Shown here in pieces: positions 26,215 through 34,875 of a stretch of 64,000 nucleotides of DNA (the stretch's first letter is position 1; every line of letters begins with the position of its first letter). This DNA is from Streptomyces phaeofaciens (GTDB lineage: Bacteria; Actinomycetota; Actinomycetes; Streptomycetales; Streptomycetaceae), in assembly GCF_014648915.1 (NCBI RefSeq), contig NZ_BMSA01000006.1, forward strand, positions 124,001 to 188,000, in the 5' to 3' direction. Below the pieces are notes generated by a model that had not been told where the DNA came from, searched no databases, and was given only the letters and a program-made list of their open reading frames with translations. The position numbers and the translations under genes were made by a program.

Positions 26215-26549
26215 GTTCCCGTCTCCTCCGGGGCAGCGCGGTCGCGGAACAGGTGGTCCCTCATGGGTCATGGGGGCGGTCGCGGCCGTGGGTCACGGCG
26301 TACAGCGGCGGGATGAAATCAACGCTCAGTAAACAGATCGTAATGGAGAGTAAAAGGCAAGCATGGATTTTTGTGGCAAATGGGGTAAAAGGTCACCCAG
26401 ATGTATGAAGTGAGCATTTCATCGGCTTGTCGTACTAATTCCTTCTCGGCCCCGTGCGACGTTGACGGCGCCGTCGGCTCGTCCCGGCGGCGCCGTCAGA
26501 GAACGCCCTCGTCGGCGTTGGCCGAGAGAAGGAAGAAGGTGGGCGGAAG
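26215..26549. promoter_or_regulatory. Divergent promoter region with A/T-rich island and leader hairpin
   Basis: This gap separates the SulP fusion from the lipoprotein gene. Bases about 26320-26430 are strikingly A/T-rich for this genome and probably hold divergent promoters. TGACGGCGCCG (26463-26473) pairs with CGGCGCCGTCA (26488-26498), an 11-bp hairpin that would lie in the lipoprotein's 5' leader. No gene is supported here. Confidence 0.45.
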
Positions 26550-27815
26550 ATGGCCGCCACCCAGAGGATCGCCGCGGGCGCCGTCGCCGCGGCTTTCACC
26601 GCGTCGCTCGCCGGTTGCGCTGCGGGAACCGGCGGTTCCCATGCTTCGAAGGAAGGCGCCGAAGGCCCGCCGGCCCGCGCGCCGAAGAGTACGGTCCGGC
26701 TGATCGGCGACGGCTCCACCGCGTACACCGGGGAGCAGCCGCACCTCCCCCGGCCCGAACGGCTGAAGCCCGGTCAGAAGCCCCCGCAGTTCGTGGTCTT
26801 CTCCTGGGACGGCGCCGGTGAGGACAGCCAGAAGCTGTTCTCCCACTTCCGTCAGGTCTCCAAGGCCAACAACGCCACGATGACGTACTTCCTCAGCGGC
26901 GTGTACATGCTGCCGGAGGAGAAGGCCGACCTGTACCGGCCGCCCCAGCACTCACCGGGCCGTTCCGACATCGGCTTCAACGACGAGCAGGGCATCGCCG
27001 ACACCGCGGAGCAGCTGCGCCTGGCGTGGCTGGAGGGCAACGAGATCGGCACCCACTTCAACGGCCACTTCTGCGGCAAGAACGGCGGCGTCGGCGAGTG
27101 GTCGGTGGAGGAGTGGAAGGACGAGATCGCCCAGGCCAAACAGTTCGTGAAGACCTGGAAGACCAACACCGGCCTGACGCAGGCGGCCCCGCTGCCCTTC
27201 GACTACGACAAGGAACTCGTCGGCGCCCGCACCCCCTGTCTCGAAGGCCAGAAGAACTTCATGCGGGCCGCCGGTGAACTGGGCTTCCGCTACGACACCA
27301 GCGGCGTCAACAACCAGCTCTGGCCCGCGAAGAAGCAGGGCCTGTGGGACCTGTCGATGCAGCTCGTGCCCTTCCCCGGCCACACCTACGAGCAGCTCAC
27401 CATGGACTACAACTTCATGGTCAACCAGTCCGGCACCACCACCCAGGGCGACCCCGCCAAGTACGACCGCTGGGGCGACCAGATGCGGGACGGCCTGCTC
27501 AAGGGCTTCGACCGGGCCTACGACGGCAACCGCGCCCCGCTGATCATCGGCAACCACTTCGAGTCCTGGAACGGCGGCACGTACATGCGCGCCGTCGAGG
27601 ACGTCGTCGAGGCCGTCTGCAACAAGCCCGACGTGCGCTGTGTGTCCTTCCGGCAGCTGGCCGACTGGCTGGACACCCAGGACCCGCAGACGCTGGCCCG
27701 GCTGCGCACCCTTCAGGTCGGCGAGGCCCCGAAGCAGGGCTGGACGTCCTTCCTGTCCGGCAGCCGGGCCCCGGCCCCGAAGGGGGCACCCGGAGCACCG
27801 GCGGCCGGGCGGTAG
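26550..27815 (+). CDS. Polysaccharide deacetylase-like lipoprotein
   Basis: Secreted lipoprotein, 421 residues; lipobox SLAGC gives a lipidated Cys23. The body resembles the NodB/polysaccharide deacetylase fold: FSWDGAGED (Asp87 metal/catalytic region), GTHFNGHFCG with two His in the metal position, and a later ARTPCL. The match is partial, so it may act on an envelope glycan or have lost activity. Ribosome site GGCGGAAG. It is monocistronic in appearance and ends with an Ala/Pro/Gly-rich tail. Confidence 0.8.
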   Translation: MAATQRIAAGAVAAAFTASLAGCAAGTGGSHASKEGAEGPPARAPKSTVRLIGDGSTAYTGEQPHLPRPERLKPGQKPPQFVVFSWDGAGEDSQKLFSHFRQVSKANNATMTYFLSGVYMLPEEKADLYRPPQHSPGRSDIGFNDEQGIADTAEQLRLAWLEGNEIGTHFNGHFCGKNGGVGEWSVEEWKDEIAQAKQFVKTWKTNTGLTQAAPLPFDYDKELVGARTPCLEGQKNFMRAAGELGFRYDTSGVNNQLWPAKKQGLWDLSMQLVPFPGHTYEQLTMDYNFMVNQSGTTTQGDPAKYDRWGDQMRDGLLKGFDRAYDGNRAPLIIGNHFESWNGGTYMRAVEDVVEAVCNKPDVRCVSFRQLADWLDTQDPQTLARLRTLQVGEAPKQGWTSFLSGSRAPAPKGAPGAPAAGR

Positions 27816-27896
27816 CCACCGGTCTGCCGTCCCGGGCACCGGTTGCCCGGCGGCTGCCGGATGCGGCCGCCGGACGGTGGTGGTGCGCGGCAGGTG

Positions 27897-28877
27897 TCAG
27901 ACGGCGGCCGCGACGCTCTCGCCGAGGACGAAGTGGGGGTCGACCTGCGCCGCCAGGTCGGCCCCGGTCCGTTCGTTGCCCCAGGACTGCGCGTTCTTCA
28001 GGTGGAAGTGCACCATCTGGCGGGTGTAGCGCTCCCAGTCGCGCCGTTCGTACGCCGTGTCGACGGTCGTCTGCAACTGGCGCAGGGCGTCACGGTTGGT
28101 GTCCTCCAGGAGGGTGAACCGGGGCGGCCGGCCCTTCTCCATGGCGCGCACCCAGTCCGAGTGCCCCACTGTCACGAGCAGGTCGTCCCCGACCTCGGCG
28201 CGAAGGAAGTCGATGTCCTCCGCGCCCTGCACCTTGTTGCCGACGACCTTCAGCTCGACGCCGAAGTCGCGGGCGTACTCCTTGTACTGGCGATAGACGG
28301 AGACCCCCTTCCGGGTCGGCTCGGCCACGAGGAACGTGATGTCGAAGCGGGTGAACATGCCGGAGGCGAAGGAGTCCGAACCGGCCGTCATGTCGACCAC
28401 GACGTACTCGTCACGGCCGTCCACCAGGTGGTTCAGGCACAGCTCCACCGCTCCCGTCTTGGAGTGGTAGCAGGCGACCCCCAGGTCGGCGTCCGTGAAA
28501 GGGCCCGTGACCATCAAACGGACGGCACCGCCGTCGAGTTCCACCGGCCGGGCGCAGGAGTCGTACACCGGATTGTTCTCGCCCACCCGCAGCAGCCGGG
28601 AGCCCTCGCCGGGCGGGGTCGTCTTGATCATCGTGTCGGCGGAGGCGATGCGCGGGTTGGAGCCGCGCAGGTAGTCCTTGATCAGCGGGAGCCGCTCGCC
28701 CATCGCCGGCAGTTCCGCGGCCCGCGTCTCGTCGAGTCCGAGGGCGGGTCCGAGGTGCTGGTTGATGTCCGCGTCGATCGCGATCACCGGTGCGCCGACG
28801 GCGGCGAGATGACGGATGAACAGGGAGGACAGGGTGGTCTTGCCGCTGCCGCCCTTCCCAACGAAAGCAATTTTCAT
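27897..28877 (-). CDS. MinD/CooC-type ATP-binding protein
   Basis: Deviant-Walker P-loop ATPase, 326 residues, beginning MKIAFVGKGGSGKTTLSS with the P-loop at residues 7-15; IDADINQHLG and VVDMTAGSDSF are the further nucleotide-sensing motifs. It resembles CooC/MinD-like maturation or positioning ATPases. The ATG at 28877 follows a GTG two codons upstream; both are possible and neither has a strong ribosome site. It is divergent from the Fic-like gene with about 100 bp between them. Client unknown. Confidence 0.85.
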   Translation of the reverse strand: MKIAFVGKGGSGKTTLSSLFIRHLAAVGAPVIAIDADINQHLGPALGLDETRAAELPAMGERLPLIKDYLRGSNPRIASADTMIKTTPPGEGSRLLRVGENNPVYDSCARPVELDGGAVRLMVTGPFTDADLGVACYHSKTGAVELCLNHLVDGRDEYVVVDMTAGSDSFASGMFTRFDITFLVAEPTRKGVSVYRQYKEYARDFGVELKVVGNKVQGAEDIDFLRAEVGDDLLVTVGHSDWVRAMEKGRPPRFTLLEDTNRDALRQLQTTVDTAYERRDWERYTRQMVHFHLKNAQSWGNERTGADLAAQVDPHFVLGESVAAAV

Positions 28878-28968
28878 GTTCACCAAGCGTAGCGGCCCGA
28901 TAGCTGTAGGTGGCAGGTGGGCGTGAAGAAGACCACTCCTTCGAGGGGTGCGCGCCCTCGTTGCGTAA

Positions 28969-28990
28969 TGTCGTACTCATGAGTACGACA
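28969..28990. promoter_or_regulatory. 22-bp perfect palindrome over a start codon
   Basis: TGTCGTACTC-AT-GAGTACGACA is a perfect inverted repeat centred on the ATG of the Fic-like gene. As DNA it could be an operator; as RNA it would place AUG in the tip of a 9-bp hairpin and reduce translation. Confidence 0.6.
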
Positions 28991-29803
28991 GGCGCGTCCG
29001 CCGATCCGCTCGCGGCCCTGGGCTCGCTGCCCGGTGTGGCCGAGTCCGTGGAGTCCGTGCGCAAGGCCGTGGACCGGGTCTACGGGCACCGGGTCATGCG
29101 GCGCCGCAGCAACGCGATCACCTCCGAGGCGGCCCTGCGCGGCTCCCGGGGCTCCGCGGCGTTCTCCGGTGCCGACTGGGCCCTGGAGGAGGTGCGCCGG
29201 CGCAGCGACTTCGGCGTCGACGACGACGCGCGCGTCGTGGGCGCCGCCCTGCGGCTGACCGCCGAGGCGGGCCAGCTGCTGTCCATCTGGCGCCAGTCAC
29301 CGCTGCGCGTGCTGGCCCGGCTGCACCTGGTGGCCGCGGCGACCGACGACGACGAGGTGGGGCGGCCCCGGCAGGCGGGGGAGGCGGTCGACGAGCCGCT
29401 GATCGAGCTGCCGCTGCCCGATGCCCCCGAGCTGGCCGGCCGGCTGGAGGGGCTGTCCCAGCTGATCATCGCGGGCAGTTCGGCGCCCGCCCTGGTGACG
29501 GCCGCCGTCGTGCACGGCGAGCTGCTCGCCCTGCGTCCCTTCGTCTCCCACAACGGCCTGATCGCGCGGGCCGCGGAGCGCATCGTCCTGATCGGCAGCG
29601 GCCTCGACCCCAAGTCGGTCTGCCCGGCCGAGGTGGGCCATGCCGAGCAGGGCCGCGCGGCCTACCTGGCGGCCCTGGAGGGCTATGTCTCCGGGACGCC
29701 GGACGGCATGGCGGCCTGGATCGCCCACTGCGGCCGGGCGGTCGAGCTGGGCGCTCGCGAGTCGACGGCGGTGTGCGAGGCGCTCCAGCGCGGGGCGGCG
29801 TGA
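28979..29803 (+). CDS. Fic-fold-like protein with degenerate motif
   Basis: A helical protein of 274 residues. Residues 186-197 read RPFVSHNGLIAR in the place of the Fic motif HPFx2GNGRx2R: the catalytic His is Arg, the first Gly is His, and NGR is NGL. The surrounding helices (HGELLALRPF and ERIVLIGSGLDPK) also fit a Fic core. AMP transfer is therefore unlikely and the protein is probably a structural or regulatory relative. Homologues in Streptomyces are, as I recall, loosely labelled oxidoreductase. The ATG lies at the centre of a long palindrome. Confidence 0.7.
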   Translation: MSTTGASADPLAALGSLPGVAESVESVRKAVDRVYGHRVMRRRSNAITSEAALRGSRGSAAFSGADWALEEVRRRSDFGVDDDARVVGAALRLTAEAGQLLSIWRQSPLRVLARLHLVAAATDDDEVGRPRQAGEAVDEPLIELPLPDAPELAGRLEGLSQLIIAGSSAPALVTAAVVHGELLALRPFVSHNGLIARAAERIVLIGSGLDPKSVCPAEVGHAEQGRAAYLAALEGYVSGTPDGMAAWIAHCGRAVELGARESTAVCEALQRGAA

Positions 29804-29885
29804 GCGACGCGCCGTGAAGGGCGCGCCCGCGCGTGGGTGTGCGGGCACGGGCGCGTGGGCGCGGGCGCGTGTGGGGCCGTGGATA

Positions 29886-29914
29886 CGAAAAAGAGGCCCC
29901 CGCGCGGGAGCCTC
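29886..29914 (-). terminator. Rho-independent terminator with U tract (minus strand)
   Basis: On the minus strand GAGGCTCCCGCGCGGGGGCCTC forms a hairpin with one mismatch (given here as GAGGC...GCCTC around CCCGCGCGGG), followed directly by TTTTT. No protein gene ends here on this strand, which points to a non-coding transcript. Confidence 0.7.
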
Positions 29915-30105
29915 ACATGGCACATGGGATGCGGCGGTACGAGTCCTCGTACCGCCGCTGGCATGCTCACCCGGTTACCAAGCGTCCTCGAAATGTTGCC
30001 CATCAGGCCGGGTGCTTTGCCCGCTTCCTGGTGCGGCTGGCCCGTAATCGACGGGTCGACGTCGCGTGGGTGCCCAGTGGTCATGCGCGGTCCGTGGGGC
30101 CAAAT
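29886..30105 (-). ncRNA. Candidate small RNA between Fic-like and HAD genes
   Basis: The 476-bp gap at 29804-30279 contains a U-tract terminator at its left side, a long perfect hairpin just before it (13-bp arms GCGGCGGTACGAG at 29931-29943 and their complement to 29958), and TTAATA (30115 to 30110 on the minus strand) as a possible -10. Together these suggest a structured minus-strand RNA of about 220 nt. A 67-codon frame from 30084 exists in it but has weak codon bias and no ribosome site. Transcript ends are guesses. Confidence 0.35.
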
Positions 30106-30279
30106 GCGTTATTAAGGTGATCCTCTCGGATGTCCTTGGTCTCGCGGGCCGTTGAGTCCTTTGTACTCCAGGCCCCGGACAAGCGGAAGTCCTGGCGCCA
30201 GTTCTTTACTTTTACTCTCAAACAGGAGCTAAACGGACGCGCGGAGGGTGTGCCGGTCCACGGACCCGGCCGTGCCCGC

Positions 30280-31113
30280 TCAGGCGGTCGCCGTACGGCG
30301 CCGGCTGGCGTACCAGACGAGGCCCGCCGTGGCGGCCGCGGCCCCTATGGCGGCCGCCGCGACCAGTGCCGGGCGGGGCGGTACGGAGAACGACGGGATC
30401 CGCTGCTTGAGCCGCACGGGCCGGTGGAAGTCGAGAATCGGCCATCCGCTCGCGACGGCCTCCCGCCGCAGCGCCCGGTCCGGGTTCACGGCATGGGGGT
30501 GGCCCACTTCCCGGAGCATCGGCAGATCGGTCGCCGAGTCGCTGTACGCGTAGCAGCGCGAGAGGTCGTACCCCTCGGACTCGGCCAGTTCCTTGATCGC
30601 TTCCGCCTTGGTGGGGCCGTACGCGTAGTACTCCACCTCGCCGGTGTAGCAGCCGTCCTCGCCCACGACCATGCGGGTGGCCACCACCCGGTCCGCGCCG
30701 AGGAGCTCGCCGATCGGCTCGACCACCTCCGCGCCCGACGTCGACACGATGACGACGTCACGGCCGGCGGTGTGGTGCTCCTCGATCAGGGAGGCCGCCT
30801 CGTCGTAGATGAGGGGGTCGATCAGGTCGTGAAGGGTCTCGGCCACGATCTCCTTCACCTGTTGGACGTTCCAGCCGCGAACCATCCGGGACAGGTACTC
30901 GCGGGTCTTCTCCATCTGGTCGTGGTCCATACCGCCGACGAGGAAGACGAACTGGGCGTACGCGGTCCGCAAGGCGGCCCTGCGGTTGATCAGCCCGCCC
31001 TGGTAGAAGGACTTGCTGAAGGTGAGCGTGCTCGACTTCGCAATGACCGTCTTGTCCAGGTCAAAGAAGGCCGCTGTGCGGGGCAAGGAGTGGTTTTCCA
31101 CAAGCACGAGCAT
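30280..31113 (-). CDS. HAD-IB family phosphatase with C-terminal anchor
   Basis: HAD-superfamily hydrolase, 277 residues. The four HAD motifs are present: DLDKTV (nucleophile Asp), STSG, Lys in the GPTKAEAIKE region, and YSDSATDLPML. The subfamily is the SerB-like IB group. After the domain there is a single hydrophobic segment (PALVAAAAIGAAAATAGLVWYA) and a basic end, indicating tail anchoring in the membrane. I chose the ATG at 31113 (MLVLVENHSLP). As in mycobacteria, it lies beside the ssd/tad cluster with a 6C RNA in between. Confidence 0.9.
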   Translation of the reverse strand: MLVLVENHSLPRTAAFFDLDKTVIAKSSTLTFSKSFYQGGLINRRAALRTAYAQFVFLVGGMDHDQMEKTREYLSRMVRGWNVQQVKEIVAETLHDLIDPLIYDEAASLIEEHHTAGRDVVIVSTSGAEVVEPIGELLGADRVVATRMVVGEDGCYTGEVEYYAYGPTKAEAIKELAESEGYDLSRCYAYSDSATDLPMLREVGHPHAVNPDRALRREAVASGWPILDFHRPVRLKQRIPSFSVPPRPALVAAAAIGAAAATAGLVWYASRRRTATA

Positions 31114-31204
31114 AGGGGCAGCCCATTCGGCGTAAGGTGGGCGCGTGGGTTTGCCTGAGAGGGCTCTCGGGTACACCATGGAAGTCACGGATCGTTCGCG
31201 ACCG

Positions 31205-31290
31205 TGCTAACGCGGTCCGGCTCCTCCCCCCCCGAGTCGGCCGTGAAGGCGACCCCCGCTCTCCCCCCCGGCGGGGGTCGTCGCATGTCC
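31205..31290 (+). ncRNA. 6C small RNA
   Basis: Two adjacent hairpins with C-rich loops, the defining shape of the actinobacterial 6C RNA. Hairpin 1: CCGGCTC (31217-31223) pairs with GAGTCGG (31234-31240), one G-U pair, and its loop holds eight consecutive C. Hairpin 2: GGCGACCCCCGC (31248-31259) pairs with the complement at 31271-31282, and its loop holds seven C. The location, between a HAD phosphatase gene and ssd, is the same as I recall for the Mycobacterium 6C RNA (B11). A possible promoter is TTGCCT (31151) with CACCAT (31174). Exact ends are not known. Confidence 0.85.
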
Positions 31291-31452
31291 GGGTGGGTTT
31301 TCCTGTTCTGTACACGGCCGGTGCGCCGTGCCGAGGCGGCTGCGTCCGCCTCTTTTTGCATGCCCACGACCCGTCACTGTGCGTAGTCGTCGGACTGCTC
31401 TGCGGAAGTCGCACAGGGGATGGTGCGGGCGTCACCGGTATGGGTGACGGCG

Positions 31453-31489
31453 TTATTCACAAGAACCTGCTTGTCCACAGTTTTCCACC
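31453..31489. promoter_or_regulatory. Cluster of DnaA-box-like nonamers upstream of ssd
   Basis: TTATTCACA (31453-31461), TTGTCCACA (31471-31479, the preferred Streptomyces box) and TTTTCCACC (31481-31489) lie in the same orientation; TTTTCCACA also occurs at 31094-31102. The region 31291-31694 is otherwise free of supported genes and forms the ssd upstream region. Confidence 0.35.
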
Positions 31490-31694
31490 AAGATCCACAC
31501 GATTTCCGGGTTCGCCGCATCGTGATTCCGACGCGTCCGCTCGGGCCGAGTTCATGGCCGGTTCCGTTTGCCGACGCGTACGGCCGGCTTCTGCCAGGCC
31601 GCGCAAATGGAGGCCGGATGCCCGGTTCTTCACACGTTTGGGAATCGCGGGGCCACAGGGACAGCGCGCCCCGCCGCGAAGGGGGATGGACACC

Positions 31695-32798
31695 GTGGCC
31701 GGAGCCGTCACACACGACCCGCCGCCCACCGCCGGAGGCCGGCAGGGCAAACCGCTGATCGTCACCGAGGACGCGCTGCTCCTCGACGACCTGCTGCGCC
31801 TGTGCGCCGCCGCGGGCGCCACACCCGAGGTGCACCACTCGGTGCCGGAGCGTCGGGGCAGCTGGGACTCCGCGCCGCTCGTCCTGGTCGGCGACGACGC
31901 CGCACACCGGGTGCGCGGAGCCGCCCGCAGGCGAGGAGTGGTCCTCGTCGGACGCGACCAGGACGACTCCGGGGTCTGGCGGCGCGCCGTCGAGATCGGC
32001 GCCGACCACGTGCTGATGCTGCCCGACGGCGAACAGTGGCTGGTCGACCGCATCGCCGACGTCGCCGAAGGCGTCGGCCGGCCCGCGCTCACCGTCGGCG
32101 TCATCGGCGGCCGGGGCGGCGCCGGGGCCTCCACGCTCGCGTGCGCCCTCGCCGTCACCTCCGCGCGCGAGGGACTGCGCACCCTCCTGGTGGACGCCGA
32201 TCCGCTGGGCGGCGGACTCGACGTACTCCTCGGCGGGGAGACCGCCGAAGGGCTGCGCTGGCCCGCCTTCGCCGCCTCGCGCGGACGGGTCGGCGGCGGG
32301 GCCCTGGAGGAGTCGCTGCCCAGGCTGCACTCGCTCAGGGTGCTCAGCTGGGACCGGGGCGACTGCGTCGCCGTCCCGCCCCAGGCCGTCCGCGCGGTGC
32401 TTGCCGCGGCCCGGCGCCGGGGCGGCACGGTCGTCGTCGACCTGCCCCGCCGGGTCGACGACGGGGTCGCCGAGGCACTCGCCCAGCTCGATCTGGCCAT
32501 CGTCGTCGTCCCCGCCGAACTGCGGGCCGTCGCGGCGGCCGGACGCGTGGCCTCCGCCGCCGGCATGGTCGTGCGCGACCTCAGGGTGGCCGTACGCGGC
32601 CCGTACGCGCCCGGACTGGACGACCGCGAGGTGGCCAGACTGCTCGGACTGCCCCTGGCCGGCGAGGTGCCCGTCGAGTCGGGACTGCTGCGCCCCGACG
32701 GCGGCAAGGCACCACCCGGCGCCACCGCGCGCGGGCCACTCGCCCGCTTCTGCAAGGGCTTCTGGGAGCGGGCCCTGACCGAGGCGGGCGGCTCATGA
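31695..32798 (+). CDS. ssd: Septum-site-determining protein Ssd (CpaE/MinD-like)
   Basis: CpaE/TadZ-like protein, 367 residues from the GTG at 31695, chosen because a GGGGG ribosome site lies about 9 bases upstream (an ATG at 31686 is too close to it). An N-terminal receiver-like domain (residues 20-125) precedes a MinD-type ATPase fold with a deviating P-loop GGRGGAGAST (138-147): the signature Lys residues are replaced, so ATP hydrolysis is doubtful. LLVDADPLGGG marks the MinD Walker A' region. It heads the tad operon; TadZ proteins place the Tad machine in the cell, and the Mycobacterium homologue affects septation. Confidence 0.92.
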   Translation: MAGAVTHDPPPTAGGRQGKPLIVTEDALLLDDLLRLCAAAGATPEVHHSVPERRGSWDSAPLVLVGDDAAHRVRGAARRRGVVLVGRDQDDSGVWRRAVEIGADHVLMLPDGEQWLVDRIADVAEGVGRPALTVGVIGGRGGAGASTLACALAVTSAREGLRTLLVDADPLGGGLDVLLGGETAEGLRWPAFAASRGRVGGGALEESLPRLHSLRVLSWDRGDCVAVPPQAVRAVLAAARRRGGTVVVDLPRRVDDGVAEALAQLDLAIVVVPAELRAVAAAGRVASAAGMVVRDLRVAVRGPYAPGLDDREVARLLGLPLAGEVPVESGLLRPDGGKAPPGATARGPLARFCKGFWERALTEAGGS

Positions 32799-33988
32799 GC
32801 ACGGCACCCGGCCTCGAACGGCAACTGCTCGACGGCGTACGGCAGTGGCTCGCCGACAGCGGCGCGGAACCCACACCCGCGCGCGTGGCGCAGGCGCTGC
32901 GCGAACAGGGCCGTGTCCTCGGCGACACCGAGGTCCTCGGCGCTGCGGAGCAGCTGCGCCGCGAACTGATCGGCAGCGGGCCCCTGGAACCCCTGCTCGC
33001 CGACCCGTCGGTGACCGACGTACTGGTCTCGGCCCCGGACCGGGTCTGGGTCGACCGGGGCGGCGGCCTGGAACTGACCGCCGTCGCCTTCCCGGACGCG
33101 GCGGCCGTACGACGCCTCGCCCAGCGGCTGGCCGCGGTGGCCGGACGGCGCCTGGACGACGCCCGGCCCTGGGCCGACGCCCGGCTGCCCGACGGAACAC
33201 GGCTGCACGCGGTGCTGCCGCCGGTCGCCGTGGGCTGCGCCTGCCTGGCGCTGCGGGTGGTACGGCCGCGCGCGTTCACCCTCGACGAACTGGTGGCAGC
33301 GGGCACGGTCCCGCCGGGCGGCGACCGGATCCTGCGGGCGCTGGTGCGGGCCCGGCTGTCCTTCCTGATCAGCGGCGGCACCGGCAGCGGCAAGACCACC
33401 CTGCTGAGCGCGCTGCTGGGGCTGGTCGGGCCCGGGGAACGGATCGTGCTCGCGGAGGACTCGGCGGAGCTGCGGCCCGACCATCCCCATGTGGTCCGCC
33501 TGGAGACGCGCCCCGCCAACCAGGAGGGCGCCGGGCTCGTCACCCTCGAGGACCTGGTGCGCCAGGCCCTGCGGATGCGGCCGGACCGGCTGGTCGTCGG
33601 CGAGGTGCGAGGGCGCGAGGTGGTGGACCTGCTGGCGGCGCTCAACACGGGTCACGAAGGCGGCTGCGGGACGGTTCATGCCAATGCCGCCGCCGACGTC
33701 CCCGCCCGGCTGGAGGCGCTCGGTACGGCGGCCGGCCTCGACCGGGCCGCGCTGCACAGCCAGGTGGCGGCCGCCCTGTCGGTGGTCCTGCACCTCGTCC
33801 GCGACCCGGCCGGGCGGCGCCGGATCGCCGAGGTGGACGTGCTGGAGCGGGACCCGTCGGGACTGGTGCGGACCGTGCCCGCCCTGCGGTGGCAGGCGGA
33901 CACCTTCGCCCGGGAGCGGGGCTGGGCGCGGCTGCGGGAGCTGCTGCGGCCCGAGGAGAGCGGAGCGGGCGATGAACTGGACGGGTGA
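32795..33988 (+). CDS. tadA: TadA family secretion ATPase
   Basis: Type II/IV secretion ATPase of the CpaF/TadA group, 397 residues. P-loop GGTGSGKTT at 194-202, Walker B-like LAEDSAELRP, His-box region with GCGTVHANAAADVPARL, and an N-terminal helical domain of about 130 residues. It powers assembly of Flp-type pili or a related secretion device at the inner face of the membrane. Starts inside the ssd stop (4-base overlap) and its end overlaps tadB by 17 bases, so the operon is tightly coupled. Confidence 0.94.
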   Translation: MSTAPGLERQLLDGVRQWLADSGAEPTPARVAQALREQGRVLGDTEVLGAAEQLRRELIGSGPLEPLLADPSVTDVLVSAPDRVWVDRGGGLELTAVAFPDAAAVRRLAQRLAAVAGRRLDDARPWADARLPDGTRLHAVLPPVAVGCACLALRVVRPRAFTLDELVAAGTVPPGGDRILRALVRARLSFLISGGTGSGKTTLLSALLGLVGPGERIVLAEDSAELRPDHPHVVRLETRPANQEGAGLVTLEDLVRQALRMRPDRLVVGEVRGREVVDLLAALNTGHEGGCGTVHANAAADVPARLEALGTAAGLDRAALHSQVAAALSVVLHLVRDPAGRRRIAEVDVLERDPSGLVRTVPALRWQADTFARERGWARLRELLRPEESGAGDELDG

Positions 33989-34841
33989 GATGCCGACGGC
34001 CGCGGCGGTGGCCTGCGCCGGGGCGGCGGCGTGGCTGCTGGGCGGGCCGTACTCCGGGGCCCGGCGGGCACAGTTGCTGCTCGCCGGGGGCGGGGTGGTC
34101 GGCGGTGGGCCCCCGGCCTGGCCGGAGCTGGCCCAGGAGCTGCGGCGGCTGCGCGGCCGGTGGCGGCCCGAATGGTGGGCGCCGGTCGTCGGGCTGGCCC
34201 TGGCCGTGGTGGGCGCCTCGGTGCTGCCGGTCGTCGCGGGGGCGGCCGGAGTGCCCCTGCTGCGCCGACTGCGAAGGGCCGCGGAGGCCCGGCGGGCCGG
34301 AGAGCGGCAAGGGGACGCGGTGATCGCGTTGTGCGCGGCGCTCGCCGGGGAGGTCAGGGCGGGACGGCAGCCCGGGGAGGCGTTGCAGCGGGCCGCACGG
34401 GACACCGCAGGGCTGGGCGCGGCCCAGGCGGCGGTGCTGGCGGCGGCTCGGTTCGGGGAGGACGTCCCCAAGGCCCTCGCGGCCGCGGCCCGGCAGCCGG
34501 GGGCCGACGGACTGCTGGGACTCGCGGCGTGCTGGCGGGTGGCCGTGGACCAGGGCGCGGGCCTCGCGGCCGGACTCGACCGCCTCGAAGGGGCGTTGCG
34601 GGCCGAGCGCGACCAACGGGCCGACCTGAGAGCCCAGTTGGCGGGCCCGCGGGCCACGGCGGCGATGCTCGCCGGCCTGCCGGTCCTGGGCCTCCTGCTG
34701 GGCACGGCCCTCGGCGCCGACCCGCTGCACGTCCTGCTCCACACCGGCGCGGGGCTGGGCTGCCTGCTCGTCGGAGGGCTGCTGGAGGGCGCCGGGGTGT
34801 GGTGGGTGCTGTGGATCGTGCGGAAGGCGGAGGGGGCGTAG
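33972..34841 (+). CDS. tadB: TadB-like type II secretion F-domain protein
   Basis: Membrane platform protein, 289 residues. One or two N-terminal hydrophobic stretches, then the cytoplasmic T2SSF helical domain (GDAVIALCAALAGEVRAGRQPGEAL...) and two C-terminal membrane helices (AMLAGLPVLGLLLGTALG and TGAGLGCLLVGGLLEG). Pairs with TadC as the inner-membrane core of the Tad machine. Confidence 0.9.
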   Translation: MNWTGEMPTAAAVACAGAAAWLLGGPYSGARRAQLLLAGGGVVGGGPPAWPELAQELRRLRGRWRPEWWAPVVGLALAVVGASVLPVVAGAAGVPLLRRLRRAAEARRAGERQGDAVIALCAALAGEVRAGRQPGEALQRAARDTAGLGAAQAAVLAAARFGEDVPKALAAAARQPGADGLLGLAACWRVAVDQGAGLAAGLDRLEGALRAERDQRADLRAQLAGPRATAAMLAGLPVLGLLLGTALGADPLHVLLHTGAGLGCLLVGGLLEGAGVWWVLWIVRKAEGA

Positions 34842-34875
34842 TGGGCAGCGGTGCGATCGGAGCGAGGTGGGTGAC

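Noticed and set aside
26343..26408. 21-codon frame MESKRQAWIFVANG... in the A/T-rich divergent promoter
   Set aside because: A/T-rich codons unlike the genome and no ribosome site; better explained as promoter DNA.
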